This document shows positions 10,015-17,441 of a DNA stretch of 64,000 nucleotides, piece by piece. The notes beneath the pieces were generated by a model. The model had not been told where the DNA came from and made no database searches. It was given only the letters and a program-made list of their open reading frames with translations. The stretch spans positions 1 through 64,000 of IMG/VR virus record IMGVR_UViG_3300010883_028422. One strand, given 5' to 3'. Both the position numbers and the translations under genes were made by a program. This DNA is from a virus. The first letter of the stretch is position 1. Every line of letters begins with the position of its first letter.

Positions 10015-13000
10015 ATACTTAAGCACAATAGAAATACAGAGATAGCCAAAGAAATAGAGGAATATCTGTATAAGTCAGGTTTTCACAAGATAGTGAAGCA
10101 CGCAGGCGACTCTATTGAGGAGTGGTGTCGTAGTGTTAGTATTAATACCGGTGGCACGACATGGCTGACTTATACCGGAGGGTCAGCACTCCCCGAAGCT
10201 GCAGGCGCCTCAGGAAGTACTGTTGTTAAAGATGCATTAAAAACTAAACTTGTTAAAAAATTAATAACCAATCAATTAGGTACAGCATCAAGTTTTTTCA
10301 AAGCTGAACAGAACAAACATTGGTTGGCCACAAAACACAAAACAGTTGATGGCGAATTTACATATATATTTCCCGGAGAGGACGGGTATGACACTGCCGG
10401 AACCAACTATGTCTTCGGAGATGTTAGAAGCCGTGCTTCGATTATTAGCCTTTTTACAAGCTCCAAACTTAATTCGGATTCTAAAGGGGCTTTATTTTTT
10501 GACGAATTGGCCGATGGAACATCGGCCACCGTAACTATTCATGATCGTTACGATACAAAAGATATTCCTGAAATAAATATAAATAGCACCGCAGAAGAAC
10601 ATATAAGCGTGATGAAGCATCGACATGCCGATAAGTTTAAAAAGATAAACTTTTTATTTTTGGGTCCCGACTATACCTCAGATGGAACCTCAATTAATGA
10701 AAGATTTATTAATTATTACAAAGATAATTGGTTTACAAATCTAACTGATGGTCAAGTCGCAGGCATAATCGGATGCACTACCACTGCCGAGGACGGGCCC
10801 GCCGAGGACGAGCCCCCCAAGGCCGAGCAGCCCGAGCCTGCGCCCGAGCCTGCGCCTGCGCCCGAGCCCGAGCGGTCCGAGCCCACGCCCGTTCTGGGCG
10901 GCGACGATAATCTTGAAGAACTTAAAGAAGAAGATAAGGTTGTCCCCGGTGGCACATATAGTATGAATGATAAAGCTTATGTGCCAATAACAAATGAGGA
11001 TAAGGTGTGGCATGCTGATGATTCATGGTATATTATTCCTCCAAAAGACTCTGAGGATTGTGGTGCTGTTAAAGAGTATCTTGCGATAAATACGGCATGG
11101 ATGAGTGGTAACACAGAAGAGCTTGATACATCATGGATGAGCTACGAAGACTGGTTCGGTGAGTATAATAAGCTAAATAGCTCTTCTGAAAAAGTGAAGG
11201 CCACCCAAAAGGCCCTTGCCACGTGCAAGGCAAATGCTCAAGGAGGAGCTAATGATCCAACTACTTGCGCATTAGAACAGGGCGAGTTTGATACGGCAGT
11301 GAAAAGTGCAGATTATATTGAATTTAAAAAATTATTAAAAGATGCATACGCCGTTGGCGTTGCTTATGGGTGCCAGATTGGTAGGGTTGATGCCGATTGG
11401 GTGTTGGGAGCGGCAGGAAGCGATCCCACCGGCTCTGCCACGTATGGTAAAAAAACAGCAACTAACATTGAGACTGGCGGAGAAGTTAAGAAGGAAGAGA
11501 GGACTAAATATGAGCCTGGGCTTAGTGGGTATGACCAATGGCATGGGGATTATTCCACCAGGCCACAGGGAGACAGGCCGTTATATTCGGACGATACCAT
11601 GGTCAATGTTTCTTTCGGGCCCGGCCTGGAAAGCATACAGATTCCCATAAAAAGCTTTCTTCTTGGAAAAGGAGGGAGCCGAGAGCATAACGCAAGGTCT
11701 TTTGCGAGCAAAATAGGAGATGCATTTAATGTGGGGTATCCAGGATCTTGCATAATGAATGCAATATTTGACCCAGGGGAAGCGGTAATTGTAGAAGATA
11801 ACAAGGGTGTTAATGAAGTTAGGTATGTTTATTTAAGTGGTGGGGTAACAGGCTCTCGTAGCTTGGGCCCGGATCACGCAGGCACTGCTGAATATGATAG
11901 TGCATACGGAAAAGTCATAACTAGGTATAATGAGCTTTTAAATGTATTATTTAACGCAGATCAAGTTGGAGAAATTAATGGCTTGTTTTTGCCAACAATT
12001 CTTTTGTGGTATTATGATTATAAGCTAAAGGGCCAGGGCGCTTCTGAGTTTGGGGCGGCCGTAAGAAGGTGGTGCGGCAGCGACGGCATTCCTTGGACCG
12101 CTTTAATTGATCAGGCAATTCCTTATGTGGAGCAATGGCTGAAGGACACCCCATATCTTATTAGAGATGGTAGCAAGAAGATTCTGAATCCAGATTGGCC
12201 AACAAGACCAAATGGTAAACCGTATGGTCGCGGGACTTTTGGTGGCCAGCCAACCATAGATAGGGCGGTCGAGGAAATGAGAAAGGATTGGGAGAGCGAG
12301 ATTAGCTCCAAGTTTGTTTCGTGGAGAAAGGGCGGTAGCCTTATAGATTCGCGCCAAGCAATAATAAAAAATAGCTCTGCTCCAATTTATGATAGGATTA
12401 TGACGAATGATCCTGAATATTTAAAATATAAAATAATTAAGTCAAATTCCAAAAAACTAGATGAGGATATGGCCATTAGAGAGATTCAACTTAGTAAGAT
12501 TGCATTAAATAACTTTAATCATTCTACTAATGATAATGAATTAAAACGTAATAACACAAAAACTACTAATTTTTATGATGATATTATGAAAAAGTATGCA
12601 GATGATTTTTTAAATACTTATTTGGACGACGCCTTACAGGGTCTGTCCAAGGAGTATGCTGGTTCTTTTTATACGGGGCTGGATGGCACGTATAAATTAA
12701 ACGATAATGCTGAAGAGGATAAATATAGCTCTTATTACAACGTTCATGACGAAACTGGTGCAGATTTAATTGGTTCTGCTCATCCAAAGTCAATAAACTT
12801 AGCAGATGCTATGGGTAATGGCGGATTGGTAGAAAATGCAGTTGAAAGTGGCAATAGAATGGCGGAGATTGCAAGGAATACGCCATCAGGTAACTACAGA
12901 TCAAAGCACGCAGGTATTGCTGAGAGATTAAATAAACTAGCAAAATTTGCAGGCCTTAGTGGTGACCGGCAGTCTATGAAAAAAATAAATATTGCAATTC

Positions 13001-13020
13001 GCAAATTTAAAAGGGAATAA
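10012..13020 (+). CDS. Unknown large structural-region protein with Pro/Glu/Ala linker
   Basis: This gene encodes 1,002 residues, starting at TTG with a good AGGAGA site. No family was recognised. An N-terminal part of about 255 residues is separated from the rest by a low-complexity linker at about 258-297, rich in Pro, Glu and Ala (for example EPAPEPAPAPEPE). The DNA of the linker is strikingly G+C-rich compared with the gene. The remaining part is mixed alpha/beta and highly polar, ending in a Lys/Arg-rich helix. The gene lies between the giant protein and the putative decoration/capsid genes, so a head or portal-vertex role is plausible; this is inferred from position only. The linker suggests two independently folding parts. 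Confidence 0.7.
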   Translation: MILKHNRNTEIAKEIEEYLYKSGFHKIVKHAGDSIEEWCRSVSINTGGTTWLTYTGGSALPEAAGASGSTVVKDALKTKLVKKLITNQLGTASSFFKAEQNKHWLATKHKTVDGEFTYIFPGEDGYDTAGTNYVFGDVRSRASIISLFTSSKLNSDSKGALFFDELADGTSATVTIHDRYDTKDIPEININSTAEEHISVMKHRHADKFKKINFLFLGPDYTSDGTSINERFINYYKDNWFTNLTDGQVAGIIGCTTTAEDGPAEDEPPKAEQPEPAPEPAPAPEPERSEPTPVLGGDDNLEELKEEDKVVPGGTYSMNDKAYVPITNEDKVWHADDSWYIIPPKDSEDCGAVKEYLAINTAWMSGNTEELDTSWMSYEDWFGEYNKLNSSSEKVKATQKALATCKANAQGGANDPTTCALEQGEFDTAVKSADYIEFKKLLKDAYAVGVAYGCQIGRVDADWVLGAAGSDPTGSATYGKKTATNIETGGEVKKEERTKYEPGLSGYDQWHGDYSTRPQGDRPLYSDDTMVNVSFGPGLESIQIPIKSFLLGKGGSREHNARSFASKIGDAFNVGYPGSCIMNAIFDPGEAVIVEDNKGVNEVRYVYLSGGVTGSRSLGPDHAGTAEYDSAYGKVITRYNELLNVLFNADQVGEINGLFLPTILLWYYDYKLKGQGASEFGAAVRRWCGSDGIPWTALIDQAIPYVEQWLKDTPYLIRDGSKKILNPDWPTRPNGKPYGRGTFGGQPTIDRAVEEMRKDWESEISSKFVSWRKGGSLIDSRQAIIKNSSAPIYDRIMTNDPEYLKYKIIKSNSKKLDEDMAIREIQLSKIALNNFNHSTNDNELKRNNTKTTNFYDDIMKKYADDFLNTYLDDALQGLSKEYAGSFYTGLDGTYKLNDNAEEDKYSSYYNVHDETGADLIGSAHPKSINLADAMGNGGLVENAVESGNRMAEIARNTPSGNYRSKHAGIAERLNKLAKFAGLSGDRQSMKKINIAIRKFKRE
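10786..10905 (+). repeat. G+C-rich degenerate repeat coding a Pro-Glu-Ala linker
   Basis: About 120 bases of imperfect repeats of the type CCCGAGCCTGCG lie within an AT-rich gene. They encode alternating Pro, Glu and Ala in the 1,002-residue protein. The composition differs sharply from both sides, as expected for slippage-prone linker repeats. Confidence 0.7.
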
Positions 13021-13063
13021 GGTTTAATTTTTAACTTTATTCACATTCTATTAATTAATGTTT

Positions 13064-13083
13064 TAAGGAGAAATTATTATGGC
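13064..13083 (+). promoter_or_regulatory. Translation initiation region, identical copy 1
   Basis: TAAGGAGAAATTATTATGGC surrounds the ATG at 13079. Exactly the same 20 bases surround the ATG at 17437. It has a near-perfect Shine-Dalgarno sequence and an A/T-only spacer, which favours strong initiation. Confidence 0.65.
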
Positions 13084-13852
13084 ATTAACACTTTTACAGC
13101 CGGGCATGGAGCCTCTTGGTCAATTTGACCTGGCTGATGGCGTCACCCCAGTTGGTGGCGAGTGCGCCACGTTTGGTGCAGCCGCAGGTACATCTACGGC
13201 TGACGATTGGGCAGGTTTAACAACCCTGATCCTTGACGGGCCACTAGATGTAGCCCCTACATTGGGTCTCAACGCGGGTACAGCTTTGCTTGACAGTACC
13301 ACTGCTGCTGTCGCGGGGGCTCTACCGATGCCCGAACTTCATGGACTTGTCGATGAAGGTGCAACTGGTTATGGCACACTGTTTGGTACCGTAATTGGCG
13401 GTACTGCAGGTCAGGGAACTGGTCTGGGCGGCACACCGGGAGTCGGTGTTGTCGTTGTAGGACCAAATACTAATCTTGGTTCTGGCAAGGCAACCCTTTG
13501 GGATAAGCCGGGCCTTTATGGTGCAAGCCAGCCTGCATGGGTTGGTCTTGCTGCTGCTGGAGCTGATGGTGCAGTTTTGAACTCTGCTATTTATGCTGTT
13601 ACCGCTACCTCAGCTACTGCCTTGGCCGTAGTCACGGGAGCTACTGCTGGTGAGCTTTGCTCTAACGTAGATACCGCAGGTTGTGTTGCGGGAATGATAA
13701 CAACTGACAACGAAGCCATACAGGCTGTTGGATTATTTGTTGGAACCCTCGCGGATTCATCCCTGGTATCTACGTCAAATGTTGCGGCCGGTGTTGCTGC
13801 TGTAACTGAAACACATGCAATTTACTTTTTTGGTAATGGAGGTGCAAGATGA
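13079..13852 (+). CDS. Putative capsid decoration/head protein
   Basis: This gene encodes 257 residues, very rich in Gly, Ala, Thr and Val, with only two Lys and few other charged residues, which is typical of beta-rich head-surface proteins. It starts at an ATG with a strong AAGGAG site and overlaps the capsid gene by four bases (ATGA), so the two are probably translationally coupled and made in similar amounts. Codon choice (GGT, GCT, GTT, CGN Arg) resembles the capsid gene rather than most neighbours. Genes just before the capsid gene often code for decoration or scaffold proteins. The lack of coiled coil and the beta-rich composition favour decoration over scaffold. The family was not recognised. 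Confidence 0.55.
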   Translation: MALTLLQPGMEPLGQFDLADGVTPVGGECATFGAAAGTSTADDWAGLTTLILDGPLDVAPTLGLNAGTALLDSTTAAVAGALPMPELHGLVDEGATGYGTLFGTVIGGTAGQGTGLGGTPGVGVVVVGPNTNLGSGKATLWDKPGLYGASQPAWVGLAAAGADGAVLNSAIYAVTATSATALAVVTGATAGELCSNVDTAGCVAGMITTDNEAIQAVGLFVGTLADSSLVSTSNVAAGVAAVTETHAIYFFGNGGAR

Positions 13853-14916
13853 GTAACATATTTAATACAAATGGTGAGCTTAATGCTGGTAACGTAAAGG
13901 ATGCATTAAGTCAGATCGTGAAGTATGCTTCTATTGTTGAAGAGCTTCAGTCTGCCAATGATGTTGCTTCTGCAGCGCCTTCTCTGAATGATTCTCAGAG
14001 AGATGATATGATTAAGCAGGCGCTTATGACACAAGAGGGCAAGATTGCTCTTGGTCAGGCAATGGCGAACCCAATCCGTAGGAACTTGGATTATCAAGGT
14101 GTAGGTCGCAAGGCCCTCGTCGTTGATCCTCTCCCACAGGGTGCGCTTCCAGTGTATGACCGAGATATTGATGTTGCAGCTGTCGTTGTTTCTAGCAACG
14201 GTTCTGCTCCAGAGTCTCGTGTCTTCGGTGACCGTGTGACTGTTCCTGAGTTTGAAGTTGTTTCAAATCCAACTGTCCGTATTGCAGAAGTTAAGCGCCG
14301 TCGTTTCAATGTAATCGATCGTGCTCAGCAGAAGGCAAGGCAGGAGATCCAGGCTCAAGAGGATGCTAACGTATTCGGAGCACTTGGTTTCTGTACTGCT
14401 GCCGCTGGTGGTGAAAACGCGCTTGTCAACCTTGACTATAATGCTGCTCCTGGTGCGATGATTGCTGCTGCTGCTGGTGGTGCAACACCAACTAACACGA
14501 CCATGCTATCAAAGGCTGGCCTGGTTGAGCTGAAGCGCTCTGTTGATCGCTGGGACCTTGTAACTTCTAAGTACTTCATGAATATCAATGAATTCACTGA
14601 TATGCTGAACTGGGAAGCTGCTGGTGGTGCTGGTGCGTCACAGGTTGATCCTGTAACGCAGAGAGAGATTCTTCAGACTGGACTTTATGGACACATTTTT
14701 GGTGCCGACATTGTCGTATCCAAGGTTGTTCCTGCACGTAGCGTTTTCGCTGTTGCAGATCCTGAGTTTGTCGGTGTCATGCCGGTCAGACAGGATATTG
14801 AGGTTCTTCCTGCAGATGAGCCCAAGCAACTTAAGCTTGGTTGGGTTGTTAGCGAAATCATCGGTATTGGTATCGTTAACCCACGTGGTGTCGCTGTTGG
14901 TCAGGTAACTGCCTAA
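13849..14916 (+). CDS. Major capsid protein (HK97 fold)
   Basis: This 355-residue protein builds the icosahedral shell. An N-terminal helical region (about 1-75) is followed by the segment PIRRNLDYQGVGRK and then VDPLPQGALPVYDRD at about 92-106, a pattern I know from capsid proteins of large contractile-tailed phages. The rest is consistent with the HK97 spine helix (KRRRFNVIDRAQQKARQEIQ) and the A-domain. Arg codons are largely CGT/CGC and Lys is mostly AAG, unlike the AGA/AGG-rich neighbours, which fits very high expression. The start ATG lies in an ATGA overlap with a GGAGG site. A terminator follows directly. No cleavage site for a prohead protease could be assigned by eye. Confidence 0.9.
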   Translation: MSNIFNTNGELNAGNVKDALSQIVKYASIVEELQSANDVASAAPSLNDSQRDDMIKQALMTQEGKIALGQAMANPIRRNLDYQGVGRKALVVDPLPQGALPVYDRDIDVAAVVVSSNGSAPESRVFGDRVTVPEFEVVSNPTVRIAEVKRRRFNVIDRAQQKARQEIQAQEDANVFGALGFCTAAAGGENALVNLDYNAAPGAMIAAAAGGATPTNTTMLSKAGLVELKRSVDRWDLVTSKYFMNINEFTDMLNWEAAGGAGASQVDPVTQREILQTGLYGHIFGADIVVSKVVPARSVFAVADPEFVGVMPVRQDIEVLPADEPKQLKLGWVVSEIIGIGIVNPRGVAVGQVTA

Positions 14917-14924
14917 TTTGTCGA

Positions 14925-14940
14925 TAGCCATAGTTGGCTA
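14925..14940 (+). other. Small hairpin after the capsid gene
   Basis: TAGCCA (14925-14930) pairs with TGGCTA (14935-14940) across a TAGT loop, 8 bases after the capsid stop and just before the main terminator. It could protect the capsid mRNA 3' end. Confidence 0.4.
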
Positions 14941-14950
14941 AAAATATTAA

Positions 14951-14984
14951 AGACCTCGGAGTTTTCTCCGGGGTCTTTTTTTAT
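14951..14984 (+). terminator. Rho-independent terminator after the capsid gene
   Basis: An 11-bp stem (AGACCTCGGAG with CTCCGGGGTCT, one G-U pair) has a TTTT loop and is followed by a run of T residues from 14976. It would end the head transcript. Confidence 0.9.
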
Positions 14985-15028
14985 CTTTTTTATTTATAGT
15001 ATTATATTTGTAGTAAGTGGAGGTTGTG

Positions 15029-15670
15029 ATGAATCCAAATGATATAAGGAAGAGGCAGATTTATGTCAAAGGAAGGCCGCTTGAGAATAGGCTTTCTGTG
15101 GTAAAATATCAGAGAAGAGACGCAAATTTTGTTGACACTCCGTCTGTCGAGAATATAGAGTTTGATACATTTTTTGACTATGAAGATGAGCTATCAGGCT
15201 TAAAGCCATCAAATGAACAAATAGAAGTATCTTCTAATGACAGTATGGTTATGGAGGAAAGCAATGATTATACCAAGGGCAATGGCGCGTATACGGCTAG
15301 GCCCGCAACACCAGACGAAGTAGCTGATGCGGGAATTTCAATGCAGCGGGATGATGCAGGTGCGAATAGATTTGTCCCAACAGCACAACACGGAGGGGAC
15401 GGCCATATTCTGCACGGAGAGGATGTGACGCCAGTTATAATGAGACCTGTTTATAAAAAGGCGGAAGGGGCACCTGTTAGCCTGGATATTTCCAAAGAAG
15501 TAGCGGCACCCAAGGAACACTCTTCTGATGAAAAAAGAAAGTATGATGACGTTGTTGGGTTCGAGTTTGTAAGGTGCGCGTACGTAATGAAGAGCAAGAG
15601 GCAGTGCAAGCGCCAGGCTCCAAAAAATAGCACAATATGCTCAATTCATAAAAAAATGTTAAATAATTAA
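15029..15670 (+). CDS. Unknown protein with C-terminal Cys/His zinc-type motif
   Basis: This is a 213-residue protein of unknown function. The ATG at 15029 is preferred over the in-frame GTG at 15017 because GTGGAGG forms a Shine-Dalgarno sequence 5 bases before the ATG. The N-terminal part is basic and the middle is polar and probably disordered. Near the end, C183, C193, C204 and H207 form a C-x9-C-x10-C-x2-H pattern within basic residues (KSKRQCKRQAPKNSTICSIH). This resembles short zinc-binding tails found in many phage and bacterial proteins and could bind nucleic acid. It is the first gene after the capsid terminator, and no promoter was confidently seen. Confidence 0.65.
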   Translation: MNPNDIRKRQIYVKGRPLENRLSVVKYQRRDANFVDTPSVENIEFDTFFDYEDELSGLKPSNEQIEVSSNDSMVMEESNDYTKGNGAYTARPATPDEVADAGISMQRDDAGANRFVPTAQHGGDGHILHGEDVTPVIMRPVYKKAEGAPVSLDISKEVAAPKEHSSDEKRKYDDVVGFEFVRCAYVMKSKRQCKRQAPKNSTICSIHKKMLNN

Positions 15671-15916
15671 AGATCTTAGAAGTTATTGATATACAGATAT
15701 TTTATATATGCTGTCATTTTTTTAATAAAATAATATTGCTAATATATTGAAGTTGGTCATGAAAAAGGCAGACGTATTGGTCGCCAATGGAGTATCGCAA
15801 TTACACGACCATAAGTAAGCATTATAATATTTAAATAAAAAAAATTATGGCCACCCTATATTTTAAAAGATTTAATATAAAATAGATGGCATAGGTTTAA
15901 GGGGAATCAGCAAATA
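15671..15916 (+). other. Non-coding gap with hairpins and a doubtful 19-codon ORF
   Basis: This is the largest gap in the window and very AT-rich. A possible ORF (15759-15818, starting MKKADVLVANG) has only a weak ribosome site. The same stretch can fold: TGGTCATG near 15754 pairs imperfectly with CACGACCA near 15806, enclosing a smaller ATTGG/CCAAT hairpin. It might be a small RNA or leader. No tRNA features (TTCGANTC loop) are present. Confidence 0.3.
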
Positions 15917-16138
15917 ATGAATATATATAAAACATCAGATTTAGCTTTAGCTGCATATATAACTATGAAGGGACTAAAGCTTGTATCTGCGTCAAAATTG
16001 CCAAGTGGTAATTTTAACTTTGAAATAGAAGATCCGGATGAGAACGCTCAATCTTTAGCGATAGAGTATGTTGGCAGCGATTTTTGTCAATTTGATAACA
16101 AGGTAAGGGCATTAAAAAAATTACTCTACTCAGATTAG
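15917..16138 (+). CDS. DUF5659-like small protein
   Basis: This gene encodes 73 residues. The opening YKTSDLALAAYITMKG and the later DFCQFDNKVRALKKLLYS match the pattern I know as the DUF5659 family (YKTSDL.LAAYL...F...R.LK.LIYS), small proteins common in phages and bacteria with no known function. The length is normal for the family. An AAGGGG site lies somewhat far (about 12 bases) before the ATG. The gene ends 14 bases before the J-domain gene and probably shares its transcript. Confidence 0.65.
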   Translation: MNIYKTSDLALAAYITMKGLKLVSASKLPSGNFNFEIEDPDENAQSLAIEYVGSDFCQFDNKVRALKKLLYSD

Positions 16139-16152
16139 CATGAGCGATTATT

Positions 16153-16782
16153 ATGAAAAGGAATATAAAAAGTTCATTTTTAAAGGCAAGATATTTAAAC
16201 GAAGAGTATCGGGAGGCGAAGGAGCTGTTTGACAAATACTATATGGAGTTTTTTAAAGCTTTGGATGTTTTCATAAAGGAAAATAATATTGAAGGATTAA
16301 ATGTTCTGCTTCCTGATGAAAGTAAGGAGTCTGCGGTGGCTGAAGCTGTAAATGATAAGCCCGAATCAGAGACAGAGAATGCTGACGAAGATTTTAAGAA
16401 TATAGCATCAGAAGAGTTAAAAAAATTATATAGAAAGATAGCGATGATAGCACATCCAGATAGACATCCAAAGCATATATCAGAGGACAAAAAGAAAGAG
16501 ATGATTGAGATTTACAATAAAAGCACAATGGCCATGAACGATGGCGATGTATTTTCCGTATTAGATGCAGCATCTGAGCTATATATCGATTTGCCAAAAC
16601 TTAGTGATGAAGAGATTAAAATAATAAAGGAAAAATGTTTATTTCTTGAAGACAACATAAAGGCTTTAAAAAATACTTATCCATTTATATGGGGCGAAGA
16701 AGATAATTTTAATAAAAGAAAGTCTATTATTGAAACATTTATTGATTCAATAAACAGGGAGCAACGTAATGAAGCCGACTAA
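16153..16782 (+). CDS. J-domain (DnaJ-like) protein
   Basis: This gene encodes 209 residues. Residues 88-130 contain a J-domain core: helix II LKKLYRKIAMIAHPDRH with the intact HPD tripeptide at 101-103, followed by a Lys/Glu-rich helix III. J-domains stimulate the ATPase of DnaK (Hsp70) through HPD. A typical helix I is not obvious. An N-terminal helical region (1-55) and a low-complexity acidic linker (56-82) precede it, and a helical C-terminal region follows. Its place among virion genes suggests recruitment of host DnaK to virion assembly or to another phage process; this is inference. The gene overlaps the next by 14 bases. Confidence 0.75.
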   Translation: MKRNIKSSFLKARYLNEEYREAKELFDKYYMEFFKALDVFIKENNIEGLNVLLPDESKESAVAEAVNDKPESETENADEDFKNIASEELKKLYRKIAMIAHPDRHPKHISEDKKKEMIEIYNKSTMAMNDGDVFSVLDAASELYIDLPKLSDEEIKIIKEKCLFLEDNIKALKNTYPFIWGEEDNFNKRKSIIETFIDSINREQRNEAD

Positions 16783-17323
16783 GCATTTAATAGAAAAATA
16801 TCCTGGTCTATATGATTATATATTTATACATAATGGAAAGTATTGGTTCATGAAAGAAGGTCCTGGAAGTTTTTATGTCATTCCAGCTGTTGGTGATATA
16901 GTAGAGTATCAGAATGGAGAGAGAAATATTGTTTTACATGTAGAAGCAGAAGCTGGAAGTGATGGAGGTGTTTCGTTTGACATTAGGGCATCTACAGGGG
17001 TTCAGATGGTCTTAGCGAGAAAGGGTCGTTCAACTTCAGTGCTTACAATTACATATGATCAGGATGAAGAGTGGTCCTTAGAAGATGCCAGGCTAATTAG
17101 AGACGGCACACTTATATATCCAGTTTCTAGATATTTTTATCTTTTAAATAATTTTATAATATTTAAAAATAATTTACCGAACAAGGTAAAGCATATAGTT
17201 GCACTTTCTAAAGCAAAGCTTTTAAATATTTACAATGCAACTACATCAATGATCGAAGGTATAAAAAAGAAATTAAAATCTACTTTATTAAAAATAAAGC
17301 AGGTTTGTTTCAGGAAAAAATAG
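16769..17323 (+). CDS. Unknown 184-residue protein
   Basis: No family was recognised. The first 110 residues look beta-rich (repeated short hydrophobic strands such as YDYIFIHNGKYWFMKEG). The last 60 form basic amphipathic helices (KAKLLNIYNATTSMIEGIKK), which might contact membrane or nucleic acid. It overlaps the J-domain gene by 14 bases and starts at an ATG with an AGGGAG site, so the two are likely co-translated. It may be a partner or client of the J-domain protein; this is only positional inference. Confidence 0.6.
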   Translation: MKPTKHLIEKYPGLYDYIFIHNGKYWFMKEGPGSFYVIPAVGDIVEYQNGERNIVLHVEAEAGSDGGVSFDIRASTGVQMVLARKGRSTSVLTITYDQDEEWSLEDARLIRDGTLIYPVSRYFYLLNNFIIFKNNLPNKVKHIVALSKAKLLNIYNATTSMIEGIKKKLKSTLLKIKQVCFRKK

Positions 17324-17421
17324 ATTTTTACGAATAAGTAAGTTAAGTTTGGTTTGGTTAGAGTTTTTTAATTTTATTAGTTATATTTAAGTTGTTTTAA
17401 GTTTTTAAACAAAACATAATA

Positions 17422-17441
17422 TAAGGAGAAATTATTATGGC
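17422..17441 (+). promoter_or_regulatory. Translation initiation region, identical copy 2
   Basis: This is the same 20 bases as at 13064-13083, around the ATG at 17437, while the flanking DNA is unrelated. Confidence 0.65.

Noticed and set aside
15017-15028. GTG at 15017 as the start of the zinc-motif protein
   Set aside because: It forms part of the Shine-Dalgarno sequence for the ATG at 15029.
15754-15814. tRNA-like fold in the 15.7-kb gap
   Set aside because: It lacks the T-loop consensus, a 7-bp acceptor stem and a normal anticodon arm.
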